A stretch of DNA of 64,000 nucleotides, from positions 29,916,731-29,980,730 of the forward strand of contig NW_025335268.1 in NCBI RefSeq assembly GCF_004798865.1, written 5' to 3'. Of the stretch, positions 48,302 through 59,148 are shown piece by piece; position 1 is the stretch's first letter, and each line of letters opens with the position of its first letter. The translations under genes were made by a program, and so were the position numbers. Below the pieces are notes generated by a model. The model had not been told where the DNA came from and did no database searches. It saw nothing but the letters and a program-made list of their open reading frames with translations. The stretch comes from Varanus komodoensis (Eukaryota; Chordata; Lepidosauria; Squamata; Varanidae).

Positions 48302-49215
48302 TAAAACATAGAAACATAGAAACAGAGTCAGAAGGGACCTCCCTGGCCATCTAGTCTGACCTCTGGCACCAGCCGGCTCCGCTCACGACATGCCCACCAT
48401 GTGCATGTCCAGCCTATCTTTGAACACCCTCACCAATGGGGCCTCAACCCCCTCCCGGGGAAGCCCATTCCACACCCTCGGGGTCCTGACTGTCAGGAAG
48501 TGCTTCCTGGCATCCAAATGGAACCTTGGCTCCCTGAGCTTTGCTCCGTTGGAGCGCGTCCTGCCCTCCTCTGCAGGGGAGAACAGGTCTCTACCCATCT
48601 CCATGTGACATCCCCTCACATACCTGTATGTCGCCAACATATCCCCTCTGAGTCTCCTCTTCTCCAGGCTGAAGAGACCCAGTTCCCTCAGTCTTGCCAG
48701 CCACCAACCTTGTGGCCCTACGCTGCACTGACTCTAACCTGGCTATATCCTTTTTGTAATGAGGGGCCCAAAACTGAGCACAATACTCCAGTTGCGGGCA
48801 TACCAGTCATATAGAGTAGTAGTAATACCTCTCCCAATCTAGAAGCCACACTTCTGGCTATGCAACCAGCACCCAGAGGCCCCTTTCACAAGTGCTGCTC
48901 TCCAGCCACTTGTCCCCTAACCTGTACATACGACACGTATTTCTTTGCCCCAAGTGCAAGACCTTGCACTTATCCACATTGAACGCCATCCTGTTGTCTC
49001 CTGCCCACTTCCATAGTCTGTCCAGATCCTTTTGGATCTGGAGTACCTGCTCCTCAGTTGTGGCCACTGCTCCAGTTTTAGTTTCGTCTGCGAATTTGAT
49101 CAGCAGACTGTTCACCCCTTCTTCCATGTCATTGATGAAAAGATTAAACAGGATCAGGCCCAGGACAGAGCCCTGGGGGACCCCGCTTGTCACTGGCTGC
49201 CATCCTGATGATTCC
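48302..49215 (-). mobile_element. CR1 LINE, partial reverse transcriptase to 3' end
   Basis: Minus-strand frame 48858-49193 starts 'TSGVPQGSVLGLILFNLFIN' (motif 4), then 'LLIKFADETKTG', where CR1 normally has FADDTK, so the second catalytic Asp is Glu. 'NVDKCKVLHLGQRNTCRMY' is the typical CR1 motif. Frame 48383-48640 continues with '[20 protein letters not shown]' and 'RFHLDARKHFLTVRTPRVWN', ending 'VFKDRLDMHMVG'. The left end has 'acatagaaacatagaaac', the reverse of a CR1 8-mer tail (tttctatg). A gap between the frames shows at least one break. 5'-truncated near 49215. Confidence 0.82.
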
Positions 49216-49327
49216 CCAAACAGAATTGGGGGATATACTCCACATTATTTTTTCTGCCAAGGAAACCCTGAACATTTGCCATTGAGCTCCTACGGGCTGT
49301 AAAGTGCACACTTAGTTCACTTAGAAC

Positions 49328-49470
49328 ACTATTTATTTATTTATTTAGAAAATGTCTATGCCGCCCCATTCGCCGGAGCCTCGGGGCAGCTCACAAAACA
49401 TCAATTAACACTAGCAAGGAAGACCGAAAGCACGGCCTGAAGAACACACCAGCACCTGCAAAATGCATGA
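49328..49470 (-). mobile_element. L2-clade LINE 3' tail, young subfamily
   Basis: (ttta)n at the left, then 'gccgccccattcgccggagc', the reverse of the subfamily 3' end also seen at 12960-14215. Only the tail is present. Confidence 0.75.
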
Positions 49471-49474
49471 CGTA

Positions 49475-50675
49475 CCAGTGGAGCGGGCTAAGCTACCTTT
49501 CAGAGATGCTGAGCCACCATGTCTGATCTCCGTGCATCTCCTCGGGAAAAGGTTTGGGGCGGGTGGGGGGGAGAGAAAATGTTTTAAATTAGAGGATTTA
49601 AATAATTATTTTCATGCCTCTAGGGCTTCTGCATATTTTGCTATTGCGTTTTCAAGTTTGTCTATGAAATCATGAGAATTAGGATCATAGCATGCTTTCT
49701 TGTTTTAATGTATAGTAGCTTTTCATGTGACAAAAGCCAATGGAATCTTGAAAAAGAATAAATCATGAAGTTACAAGTTACGTGTAACTTATAAATATGC
49801 TACCAGAGACAGAGAAAGCTTTGTAGCATTTATGATGATACCTTCAGGTGTGATATTACGAAGCTGCACAGGTATAGACTTGCATAGTATGAGTGCATGG
49901 AAAACTTCTGAAGCCTAGTTTAGCTGCATTTACTTTTTAATCTTTTCAGAATTAAGATGCATTTATAAATTAGTTTCAGATGACACACACAGATTTAGAA
50001 CAATGGGTTAGCTAAAACACTTTTATTTATGCATTTATCAATGTTATTTAAATCCTGTCATCCCACTAAAAATAGTGTGCAAGATTGCTAACATTAGTAA
50101 GATACAGACACATACTATACAAGTTAAACATCTACATTGATTAAAAATATGTTGGTTTAAAAGAAATAGGAAATAAGCAGCACCCACCAGTTTAAAAAAA
50201 AAAAAGCTGGTTTGGCAAATAAAGCACCTTATAATGCAATTCTATGGCCTCCCAATATTTTCTATGAGGCCATAGGATTATAGGGGGTTTCAGCTCCAAG
50301 GTCCTGCCAGGTCGGAGCTGGGACTCCAAGGAACTGCACTGGCTGCCCTTTGTGAGGTCACAATTGGGCTTCAGAAATGGGGAAAACGGGTTGCACACCA
50401 GGACAGAGAGGGATGGAGGCTGGGGCCGCAGACTTATACTGACCCCGGTCAGCATCCCAGTCTCCTTCCTCCCCAGTCCTTAGCACTAAATCTAGGCAAC
50501 CAAAAGGGCTGTTTAGAGAAAATACCTGGCATGAGGTGCAGCAGTGACTGCCACCACCACACCTCATTCCTGGCATCAGATGCATGAAATTTCCAAGTTC
50601 AAAGGCTTCTGTGCATCGAGGGCATGGCACACAGGACTGTACCATTAGGAACCAACAGGCTGCCTGCATAAAAAA
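49475..50675. other. Unassigned sequence
   Basis: AT-rich to about 50200, then GC-richer. 'aagtta' and 'taactt' flank 'cgtg' at 49775-49790 as a small palindrome. No gene recognised. Confidence 0.35.
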
Positions 50676-50679
50676 TGCC

Positions 50680-50845
50680 TTTGCCCTCCAGCAGAAGGGC
50701 AATAAAGATGGAAGTTGAATTGTCTCCTTTGGCAGGGAGTTTTGCAGCCTGGGAGCGGGCTGTTGAGAAGGCCTTCTCTTGTGTTCCTGCCAAGCGTGCC
50801 TCAGTGTTGGCAGGCAGAGAGAAAGGTCTTCTGATTTCCAGTGGG
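50680..50845 (-). mobile_element. Possible L2-type ORF2-end fragment
   Basis: 'gagttttgcagcctgggagc' and 'gaaggccttctcttgtgttc' resemble the reverse of the L2 'AFS..APKLWNALP' block. No tail is adjacent. Confidence 0.35.
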
Positions 50846-50910
50846 ACTGAAGTCAACTAAAATTAAATAGTGAATGAATTCAAATTATTCAAATTACATT
50901 ACTTTTTAAA

Positions 50911-51135
50911 AGCCCGTGTGGTGTAGCCGTTAAGAACACAGGACTGGGACTCAGGAAATCAGAGTTCTGGTCCCACAGACATGGAACGCACTGAGCAATC
51001 ACAGACTCAGAGCCCCACCTACTTCACAGGGTGGTTGTTGTGAGGATAAGGTTGGGAAGAGGAGCAGAATTATGTAAGCTGGCTTGAGTTCCTTGGAAGG
51101 AAAAAAAAGGCAGGATAAGAATGCAATAAATAAGC
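50911..51135 (+). repeat. Sauria-type SINE
   Basis: 'agcccgtgtggtgtagccgt' head, 'gagttctggtcccacagac' B-box region, 'cctacttcacagggtggttg' body, 'ggcaggataagaatgcaata' tail. Full length, moderately diverged. Confidence 0.82.
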
Positions 51136-51569
51136 CGTCTTATCCCTGACCTTTGAACTAGAACTTGACAAATCATGCGGAAAAATACACATTTTGAGTT
51201 TGCGAGTCATGACAAAGTATTAGGCACTGAACCTCCTTGGACTCTGGATCATTTTGCACGTTGCTGTTTTAGTGAAATGGAGATCTATGACCTGCAATAC
51301 CTGCAAAAGCTGTAAGGTTGTAGTGGGAGAAGGGGTGAGAAGACTGCTGCCTGCCACCTGCGCCTCACCTGTGGGAATAGCCGCCTTCCCCCTAGAAGCA
51401 GCAACAGCCCTCTCCAGAAAGGTGACTGACCGGATACTTGTACTGGACAAAGACCAAGGCCATGTGTGGGAGAGGGGGATTCCTATTACATGCGCTTCTA
51501 CTGGTGGGCAAAGCTTTTGTTTGTTGGAAGTGTTTGCAAGTGAATCTAGTGTGTCTCCTGGTCCAGGTG

Positions 51570-53570
51570 GTCCTGAGCAATACTGGCTTCAGAGCTGGAT
51601 CCAGGGTAGAGGATCCTCTGGTCTCCCTAGTGGATGATCTAGGACTCAGAATTGACAAGGGAGTCGGTCCCTGTTGATTCTGTTGGATCTCGCAGAAGCC
51701 TTCAATACAAGCAACCATAGTACAGTGGTATCTTAGTTCATGAACTTAATCTGTTCCATGACTCTGGCTGTGAACCAAATTGGTTGTGACCCAAGTCAAA
51801 TTTCCCCATAAGATTCAATGTAAATAAGGTTAATCAGTTCTGTAACATTTTTTATCAGAAATTTTGAAACAAATTGACAAAGAACAACACAGTAACAAAG
51901 TACTGTACAGTACAGTGGAGAACACTAACCTAGGTGGGGGGGAGGTTACTGTTTTGAGGGAGAGTCCCCCTCTGTAAGGACACTGGGGAGATCCCTTTCA
52001 GGGGTTTCCTCTCTTGTTTGTCTCTTAGCTGCAGGGTCAATTTTGGTGAAAAATCTGTCTGTAGTCACTTGTTTTTTCCTGGGCTGCATAACCCTCCGGA
52101 AATGAGAGACCACATTATTGCTCATCAGATTCAACACTCTGTTCATTACATTTATGTTGGAGTGGTGCTTCTCAAAGAAACCCTAACATGGGCACACTCC
52201 TGCAGGAAAGACGGGTGCAATCTCGGCCATCTTCTCCCACCCCCAACCAGCACAATTGCGGCCATCTCCTCACCCCCCTGAGTGGGAAGATGGCCAGGAT
52301 CGCAGTCGCGTTTGTGCAGGGAAGACGTGCATGATCACGGGCGCGCTCCTGCAGGAAAGACGGGTGAAGCACAGCACAGCCGTGATCATGCATATGTTCC
52401 CTGCAGGAACGCGACTGCAATCGTGGCCATCTCCCCACTCGGGGGTGGTGGGGAGATGGCTGCGATCTTGGTCGCCACCCAAAGCGGAGTTCGTGACGCA
52501 AGTCAAAATTTTCATGAAATTTTTGTTCATGATCCAAGGCGTTCGTGACCCAAGGCGTTCGTGAGCCAAGGTACCACTGTATCTTTCTGGACTGTCTGAG
52601 AGAGATGGAACTGGAGGCACTGCTTTGCATGGTTCCGTTCCTACCTCTTGGGTAGGTTCCAGATAGCGATGCTTGGAGACAGTGATTCCTCCAAGAAGAA
52701 GCGGACTTTTGGAGTCCCACAGGGTTCCATTTTGTCTCCATTGTTGTGTAAGGTCTCCATGAAGCCACTGGGAGAAATCACCCAGAGAAGTGGCACTGAG
52801 TGTTATCAATATGCCCATGACACCCAGATCTATTCCTCCTTACCATCATCTGCTTTTTCTTCTAGAGATACCGTCTCCTCTGAATGGCTGCCTGAGCCTG
52901 GTAGTGGGTTGGATTAGGAGAAATAAACTGAAGTTAAATCCAAACAAAACACAAGTGCTTTCTGTTAAAGGTCCGAATTTAGGATTAGAGGTGTGTCAAC
53001 CAGTGCTAGATGGGGTACCCCTGAAAGCCTGGGTTCACAGTTTGGGGGTGCTGCTTGGCCCAGACCGTCAGATGTCAGCAGAGATAGAACCTGTGGTCAA
53101 GAGTGTCTGCTATCAGCGTCGGCTGATTCATCAGCTGCATCCCTTCCTGGAGGAAAATGACAAAAACAATAGCACATGTACTGGTCACTGATAGGCTCTG
53201 TTTCTGCAATGTTCTCTGCACAGGGCTACCCTTGTGCCTACTCTGGAAACTGCAACTAGCACAAAACATGGCAGCCAGGCTGGTCTCTGGGACATCATGG
53301 AAAGAGCACGTATCACCAAATTCAAGTCTTTGCACAGGCTGCCAATATGTTTCCAGATACAATACAAGGTGTTGGTAATTGCCTTTAAAGCCCTCCATGC
53401 CTCGGAATCAACACACCTTCAGGAGCACCTTATCAGTTAAGACCCTCTGGGGATAATCTTCTGGAATTTGCTTCTGTGATATTAATGTCAACTACCCAGA
53501 GGCCTTTTTCAGTGGTTGCCCCTAAACTGTGGAATGGTCTGCCAAGAGAGATATGTCTGATATCCCAGAT
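51570..53570 (+). mobile_element. L2-clade LINE, reverse transcriptase region, split by a Tigger element
   Basis: The left part (51570-51722) reads 'GFRAGSRVEDPLVSLVDDLG', matching L2 reverse transcriptase motif 2 (GFRPGYGTETALVTLVDDL). The right part (52580-53570) reads 'FGVPQGSILSPLLCKVSMKP' and then 'YQYAHDTQIYSS', where the catalytic YADD is YAHD. 'RNKLKLNPNKTQVLSVKGP', 'SLGVLLGP' and the degraded C-terminus follow. The two parts join across a TA dinucleotide where the transposon sits. The copy is old, with several frame breaks, and its 3' UTR is missing. It may extend left of 51570. Confidence 0.78.
51723..52579 (-). mobile_element. Tigger/pogo-type DNA transposon, internally deleted
   Basis: Ends are 'cagtggtatcttagttcatg' at the left and, at the right, 'gagccaaggtaccactg', an inverted match of about 17 bases with few differences. 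TA duplications are at 51721-51722 and 52580-52581. On the minus strand about 52194-51946 reads 'FFEKHHSNINVMNRVLNLMS', then 'NNVVSHFRRVMQPRKKQVTT', 'DRFFTK'. This is the C-terminal tail of Tigger transposase (…NDNVVSHFR…KQ..LDRFF). The DDE catalytic core is absent. The rest is GC-rich with imperfect internal repeats ('ctgcaggaaagacgggtg' twice; 'ttcgtgacccaaggcg' and variants near the right end). Non-autonomous, 857 bp. Confidence 0.82.
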
Positions 53571-54512
53571 ATAAAATAAATATTTTATCAATATAAAATC
53601 ACATTTAAGTACAATTAAAATATTACAATATTGTAACAATTACAATTAGAATAATAATATAGAACAGCATGATTAATTTAAGGACACACCAGGGAAAACC
53701 TGGGTGAACAGGTGTTTCAAGGAGGTCTTTCCAACATGCCACATTTTCTGGCTCCTAAACTGCAGAGGCAAAGTTTTTCCAAAGGGTGGGTGCCACTACC
53801 AAGAAGGCCTGTCGTAAAGGTCCTTGCATGAAGACCTTGAATTAATTTCAGAATGGTCAGCAAGGCTTCCTCTGATTATCTTATTATTGACTGGATGGAG
53901 ACACACATGCAGGAAAGTAGTCTGCTAGATATCCAGGTCCTAAGTCCTTTGGGGCTTTGTGTGACAAAGTGTGATCTTGAACATGGTCCAGTAGTTAACT
54001 GGCAGCCAGTGCAGTCCGTTTAACACGAATCTTCTGAGCATCGCTGGACATTCCAGTGAACACCTAGCTCAGGAATGGGCATTGTTAGCATTCCAGCCAA
54101 AGTTGATAATAAGCGCTCTGGGCTACTGACATGACCTCTGCCCCACAGTGACAGAGATGGATCCAGAAGCACCCTGAAACTACATACCTACTTGATCAGA
54201 GGGAGTGCAACCCCAGCTAGAGCAGGCAAACAGCCCAATTCCTGGAAGTGGAAACTTCCGGCCCGAAAGGTTTCTGTCTAACTGGGATGTAGCTTCAGTT
54301 TACTAGCACTTCTCTAAGCCATAATTACATCCAGGAACACATTCAGAATGTACACAGCCTCTCCCAATCCAGATGTCACAGGGAAATAGAGCTGGATGTC
54401 AGCAGCACAGTGGTGACACCTTGTTCTGTATCTCCTGATCACCAGTTCCAAGTGCTCCACAGAGATATTAAATAACACTGGGGATAAGATGCTCTGTGAT
54501 TAGTAGGATTAT
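53571..54512 (-). mobile_element. Old L2-clade LINE, 3' UTR and reverse transcriptase end
   Basis: An A-rich 3' UTR at the left is followed by landmarks in reverse: 'ccttgaattaatttcagaat', 'actggcagccagtgcagtcc', 'gatattaaataacactgggg', the last being the LLFNI motif region. No frame is intact. It abuts the plus-strand L2 tail to tail. Confidence 0.65.
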
Positions 54513-54514
54513 GC

Positions 54515-56370
54515 AGAATTATTAGGACTCACTTCTCAGCAAGTGAGCTTCAGTCTATAATCCAAGTGAAAGCCAATTTATACCTCAACAATCTTATAAT
54601 TCTGCATAAATTCTCAAGTCTCTCCCTTTTATTGGACCAGTCTCCTACCTGCCATCCATAAAAGAATAGCTTAATTTAGAGGTCTGGAACTGAAGGAACA
54701 GGGACCAAGCCCAACCCTCCCTCTTTCCCCAAACCATTAACAGTTCGGAGGCTTCCTGGAAACTCCCAAATAAGCCATTTCCCCAAGATTTCAGTGGAAA
54801 ACAAATATCTACAGAAGAAAAATCTATATCCATTAGTCTCATGTAAAGCAATGGGCTGTACTTCTAAGCATATGCAGTTATGTCAGTGCTACAAGATTAA
54901 TCTAAAGAACAAAAATTCAGGATCACTGATCTCAATGTGTCGTACTTTTGACTTTGAGTAGTCACACACAATATAGTGCTGCTTGTCAAAGGATCACAAT
55001 ACAGTCCCAAATGCCGGGACTCAACGTAGGCTTCCTTGATTTCAAGTAAGAATTATTCACTAGTATGAGGGTTTAGGATTGCTCGCTTACAGCACAATTC
55101 TACACTAGCCTGATTGTACAATTCTTCCATGTCTACTCAGAAGTCAGTCCCATTAAGTTCAGTGGGATTTGCTCCCAGGTAAGCAGGTATAGTACTGCAA
55201 TATTAACCTTCCTCTTTTCAAGTCACCATAGCTGAAAGTTATTAGTAGTTCCTGAAACATTTATGGCAGAAATAAAATAAACCAGAGGCACCTAATATTT
55301 AATTACAGAATCAGGCATCGGTTCCATCAGAATGTGAACTTGTAAGTGTTCATTAATAACTACAACTCATAAATCATTACGCAGGTTTAAGATACAGATT
55401 TTAATGAGCTATATCTAGTGTGAAATGCTTCCAGTGCTTAGAACATTTCTGCAATCAAGTACGAAACTTCTCAAATCACAAAATGCATTGCTGATGATGG
55501 ATTTTGAATCATAAATAATTTTTCTTTTTAAAATTCAACCAAATGAATTTATTATATTTAGATTACATGTCACATCGCTACTAGCATTGCCACAATAAAT
55601 ATTTTATCAGGTAAAAGCTATTATTTTCAATAATAATGAATCTTATTCTTCACACTTGCTTTCTCTAGATAAATCTCTGAAATAAATGAGACAATAAAAC
55701 CAAAACGAAAGAAAATAAGATTTCCAATAAAAAAGATTTTGGGGCAGGCATATGTTTTCAGTGTTACAATATACAACTATTCTTGTATAATTAAAAGTCA
55801 TGAAAGTCATTTCTGATTCTGAGTACCTTCATGCAGCACGACATTAATGACATATTGTAATCAACAATATATATATGGGGGGGAATAGTTTCCATTCCTG
55901 TTCATCAACAATTAACTAGGAACAATTCAATCCAGTGCCCTTTTCTATTGCTACCTAAAAGATTAGAGGTTTCTTGAATGAATGACCCATTCTTCCCTTT
56001 CCATGGTTTTTCCGATTGATTCCCTCTGCATACCTCCCATTAATCTGCTGTTTACTAAATGTGTGGAGTACAAATGCCCCAGATTTCTGACTTCTGAGTC
56101 ATCCTCTCCTGGCTAGAACAGACCACAGCCTTCAAAAACCCTAATAGAGGATTCCCAATTGTTTCTGCTGAAAAAGTATTAGCACTAGCAGTTGACCAAA
56201 GATTATAGTTAAGATGCTATCATGGACTTTTGCCATGATGAAGAGAAAGGTCTCTTTATTGCCAGCAATAGCTGCATGTTAAAGAGCATTTTTCTATGTA
56301 TTGTTAACAGACTGATATCTGTAGGCAGCGAGGGTTGTTATACGTTAGGTGCAAAGTTATTATTACAACA
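54515..56370. other. Repeat-poor AT-rich block
   Basis: At 55083-55200 there is a good copy of the 'catgtctactcagaagtcag ... ttgctcccaggtaagcagg' interspersed family. The rest, especially 55250-56200, has no transposon that I recognise. No gene. Confidence 0.4.
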
Positions 56371-56375
56371 TTGCA

Positions 56376-56600
56376 TTGACTTGCACTTATCTCCCACCTT
56401 TCTTCCTCTTGCAAGAAACCCAAGGCAGTTCACAAGGTTCTGCTTGTTTCCCTTTTCATCCTTCCAACTACAAGCCTGTGAGAGAGATTAAGCTGACAGC
56501 CCATGACTGGCTCAGAGTCACCCAGTGGGCTCCATGGCCCAGTGGGAACTAGAACCCAGATCACCGCAGGCTTAACCCTGGCTCTCTCGAGGCATGGCAT
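56376..56600 (-). repeat. Sauria-type SINE
   Basis: 'acttatctcccacctttctt' (tail end), 'gactggctcagagtcaccca' and 'gctccatggcccagtgggaa' (body and B-box region) read in reverse. The A-box end is replaced by unrelated sequence. Confidence 0.72.
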
Positions 56601-56604
56601 GCCT

Positions 56605-57845
56605 TACTCCCAGCCCTCCACTCACTGCAGCAAATTGTTCTATCTCTCTTTAATGACAGACAAGTGGATATTAATCACCAAGGCTGGCCCAAGAGGCTTT
56701 GCTGCCTGAGGTGAAGCACAAAATGGCATTCTGTGCCCATTATATAAAAAGAAGCTGTCTGGACTGGCACTGAACCTTAATTCAGTGGGAGAGTGTCTTC
56801 CACTAGACCAGAGTCAGTCCCCCTGCCCACCCCAGGCCAGGCGATTACTGTCTGAGGCCAGTGCCTCACTGCCAAATGGCTGGGCCAGCCGTTAATCGCT
56901 AGGATTTCTCTCCATGAAGTTTTGCTGCTCAGTTTATTAACAGTGTTAACACTGGTGTGATGTGTGTACCTGTCTTGTGTGTTCTCAGCAGAAATGATAA
57001 AAATAACTCCTGAGGACATATACTTGTATGAGTACAAGGGAAACCTTTACGCCTTTGCATCTCTTTTAGCACAGTACTATGTAGTTCACACTTTCTGAAC
57101 ACCAACCAACACCCATTCTGAGGTTATCCTACCTTGTTCTCTGCTCAATAATCTGTCGAACATGCAAAGATTATCTTTAAACACAAAATAACAAATAAAA
57201 ATCAGGAAACCCTTGGCAGATACACAGGCACCCTTCAGAATGGCAAAATTGGAAGCAGACCGATCCAACCTAGATGATGAAACCATCAGGATGTTCTCCT
57301 GTACAAGCTCCACTGAAATGGGGCTCAAGAGATGCTCAGGAGCAAAATAGCATTAAATGTCTGCAGAGGTCAATTTCATGTGACATAAACAGCATGTGTG
57401 GTCTAATATTTCCTACTGTTCATTACAGACCTCAATTACCGTGTTTAAAAGTACAGGGCCAAATGCCAGTGGTAATACTCAAAGTCCCCTATGTAGTTAG
57501 AATTTATATACCCAAGAGCTAATTGGTATATAATTTGTTCATCAGAGGTTTCATTGCAGCTTGTTTTAATTAAACTGCGGCACTGGTTTTTACACTGAGA
57601 TGGGGATATTTTCAGAATGACTGGTGCATAAATGACAGTTCTAGAAATAACACCTTTAAACAGAGTTGTTCTCATCTCTAATAGACAATGGAGGAAATGG
57701 AGAGCCAGAGATCCCAAATTTTACAACACAAAGCTCTTCCCAGGGAAGTTCTACCAAAAGGAAGCAAGTCGTCCCTCTTTTCCAAAGTGTGACAAAATTA
57801 ATACACAATTCATTTGTAAAATTCCTAGATGGACCGCACATACAG
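56605..57845. other. Unassigned sequence
   Basis: No gene or confident repeat recognised. Confidence 0.35.
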
Positions 57846-57932
57846 ATTATACTGTGCCTAGCAGTACCTCCCCTGACTTTTCCACATTTTGTTGTGTTAC
57901 TACCAGGAACTGAAATGGATTTAAATGGCATT

Positions 57933-58176
57933 GTGTGGTGTAGTGGTTAAAAGCATGGGACTGGGACTCAGACGATCTGGGTTCTAGTCCCCGCTCAACC
58001 ATGGAGCCAACTAGGTGACTTTGGGCCAGTCACAGACTCTCAGCCCAACCTACCTCACAGGGTTGTTGTTGTGGGGATAAGATGGAGGAGGAGAATGATG
58101 TAAGCTGCCTTGAGCCCTTTGTAGGAAAAAAGGCAGGATATAAATCGATAAATAAATAAATAAATAAATAAATAAA
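57933..58176 (+). repeat. Sauria-type SINE inside the Tc1 left terminal repeat
   Basis: 'gtgtggtgtagtggttaaaa' head, 'gatctgggttctagtccccg' B box, 'cctacctcacagggttgttg' body, then (ataa)n. 'gtgtgg' is repeated right after the tail, a likely short target duplication. Very similar to 29733-29960. Confidence 0.88.
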
Positions 58177-58492
58177 GTGTGGCCACTTGGCGCACTCAAG
58201 ATACTCAACGGTGTGAAGCAGCAAAACAGTTTTATTGCGGGACAAAAGTGAAGTAAGCAACTTGACGCTTGCTGGGTGCAAAAGTATCCACCTCCTCTGC
58301 TGTGACATGCCCAAACAAGCTCTGGGGCATCCCACTGCCGCTGGGAGTCACACAGTTGAATGGAGTCCCCCTGTGCGCAATTTGTCTTGGAAGGCTGCAG
58401 AGTTTGTTGGACAGCATATCTGAACAGACAGCTTCATGGAGACCGTGTAAAAACAATTCCAGGATAAAATTGTGTAGAAGCACAAATCAGGG

Positions 58493-58681
58493 TTGCTTTA
58501 TATGAAAAATTCCCAAACAATTAACATCCCCTGGCGCACCGTTAGATCCATTCTTACAAAATGGAAAGAATATGGCTTAATTGTGGCATTGCCTAGAGAA
58601 GGCCATCCACCGAAACTCAGTGATCAGTTAAAGGGGGCACGAGTCAGAGAAAGAACCAAGAGGAGTGGCAGAGATCCATAG
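58493..58681 (+). pseudogene. Tc1-like transposase, N-terminal remnant
   Basis: A 62-codon frame holds the DNA-binding region of a Tc1/mariner transposase: residues about 10-32 read 'NIPWRTVRSILTKWKEYG', the helix-turn-helix, followed by 'LPREGHPPKLSDQ', the conserved linker (LPREGRPPKLTD). Full-length Tc1 transposases are about 340 residues. This frame stops after 'RSGRDP'. Further remnants lie outside it: the first catalytic Asp block 'VDETKLEMF' at about 58809-58837 and the second, 'NDPKHTAKL', at about 59205-59231, separated by the CR1 insertion. The gene is broken by stops and insertions and cannot make a working enzyme. Confidence 0.8.
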
Positions 58682-58847
58682 ATGAAATGGGAAAAACTGT
58701 TGTCAGAAAAAAGCCATTGCTGTAGCAAGCCCATGTCGAAGCCCATTCGGAGTATGCAAAAAGGCATGTGGGGGAGACAGCAAACATGTGAAAAAGGTGC
58801 TCTGCGTTGATGAGACCAAACTGGAAATGTTCAGTCTTGCTGTAAAT

Positions 58848-59148
58848 GGCTATATATAAAGGAAGTGGTGATGGCCACCCAACTGGATGGCTTTAAAATG
58901 AAATTGGACAGATTCATGAGGGTGGAGGCGATCAGTGGCTACTGTGCTTGCTGGCTAGGTGCTGCCTCCTTTATCAGAGGAGGCAAGCCTGCATGCACCC
59001 ATTGCTGAGGAGCTTGGGCAGGAGGAGTTCTTTCCCCCCTCCAGCTTGACAGATCTGGTGGGCAGCTGGGTTGCCACCATGTCTACAGAGTGCTGGACTG
59101 GATGGACCTTTGGTCTGATCCACCGTGGTTTTCTTATGTTGTTAACTC
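58848..59148 (+). mobile_element. CR1-family LINE 3' end inside Tc1
   Basis: 'gatggctttaaaatgaaatt' and 'tggctactgtgcttgctgg' through 'tgctggactggatggacctt' and 'ttcttatgttgttaac' form the 3' UTR and terminus of a CR1-type LINE. Tc1 transposase sequence occurs on both sides. Confidence 0.75.

Noticed and set aside
49510-49560. 'catgtctgatctcc' as a second 5S rRNA match
   Set aside because: Only about 12 bases fit and the neighbouring 5S landmarks (gctaagcagg, cttggatggg) are absent.
52172-52818. Overlapping 198- and 182-codon minus-strand frames and several plus-strand ones
   Set aside because: They lie in the GC-rich interior of the Tigger relic and run into L2, are low in complexity and open on both strands at once. 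Not a gene.
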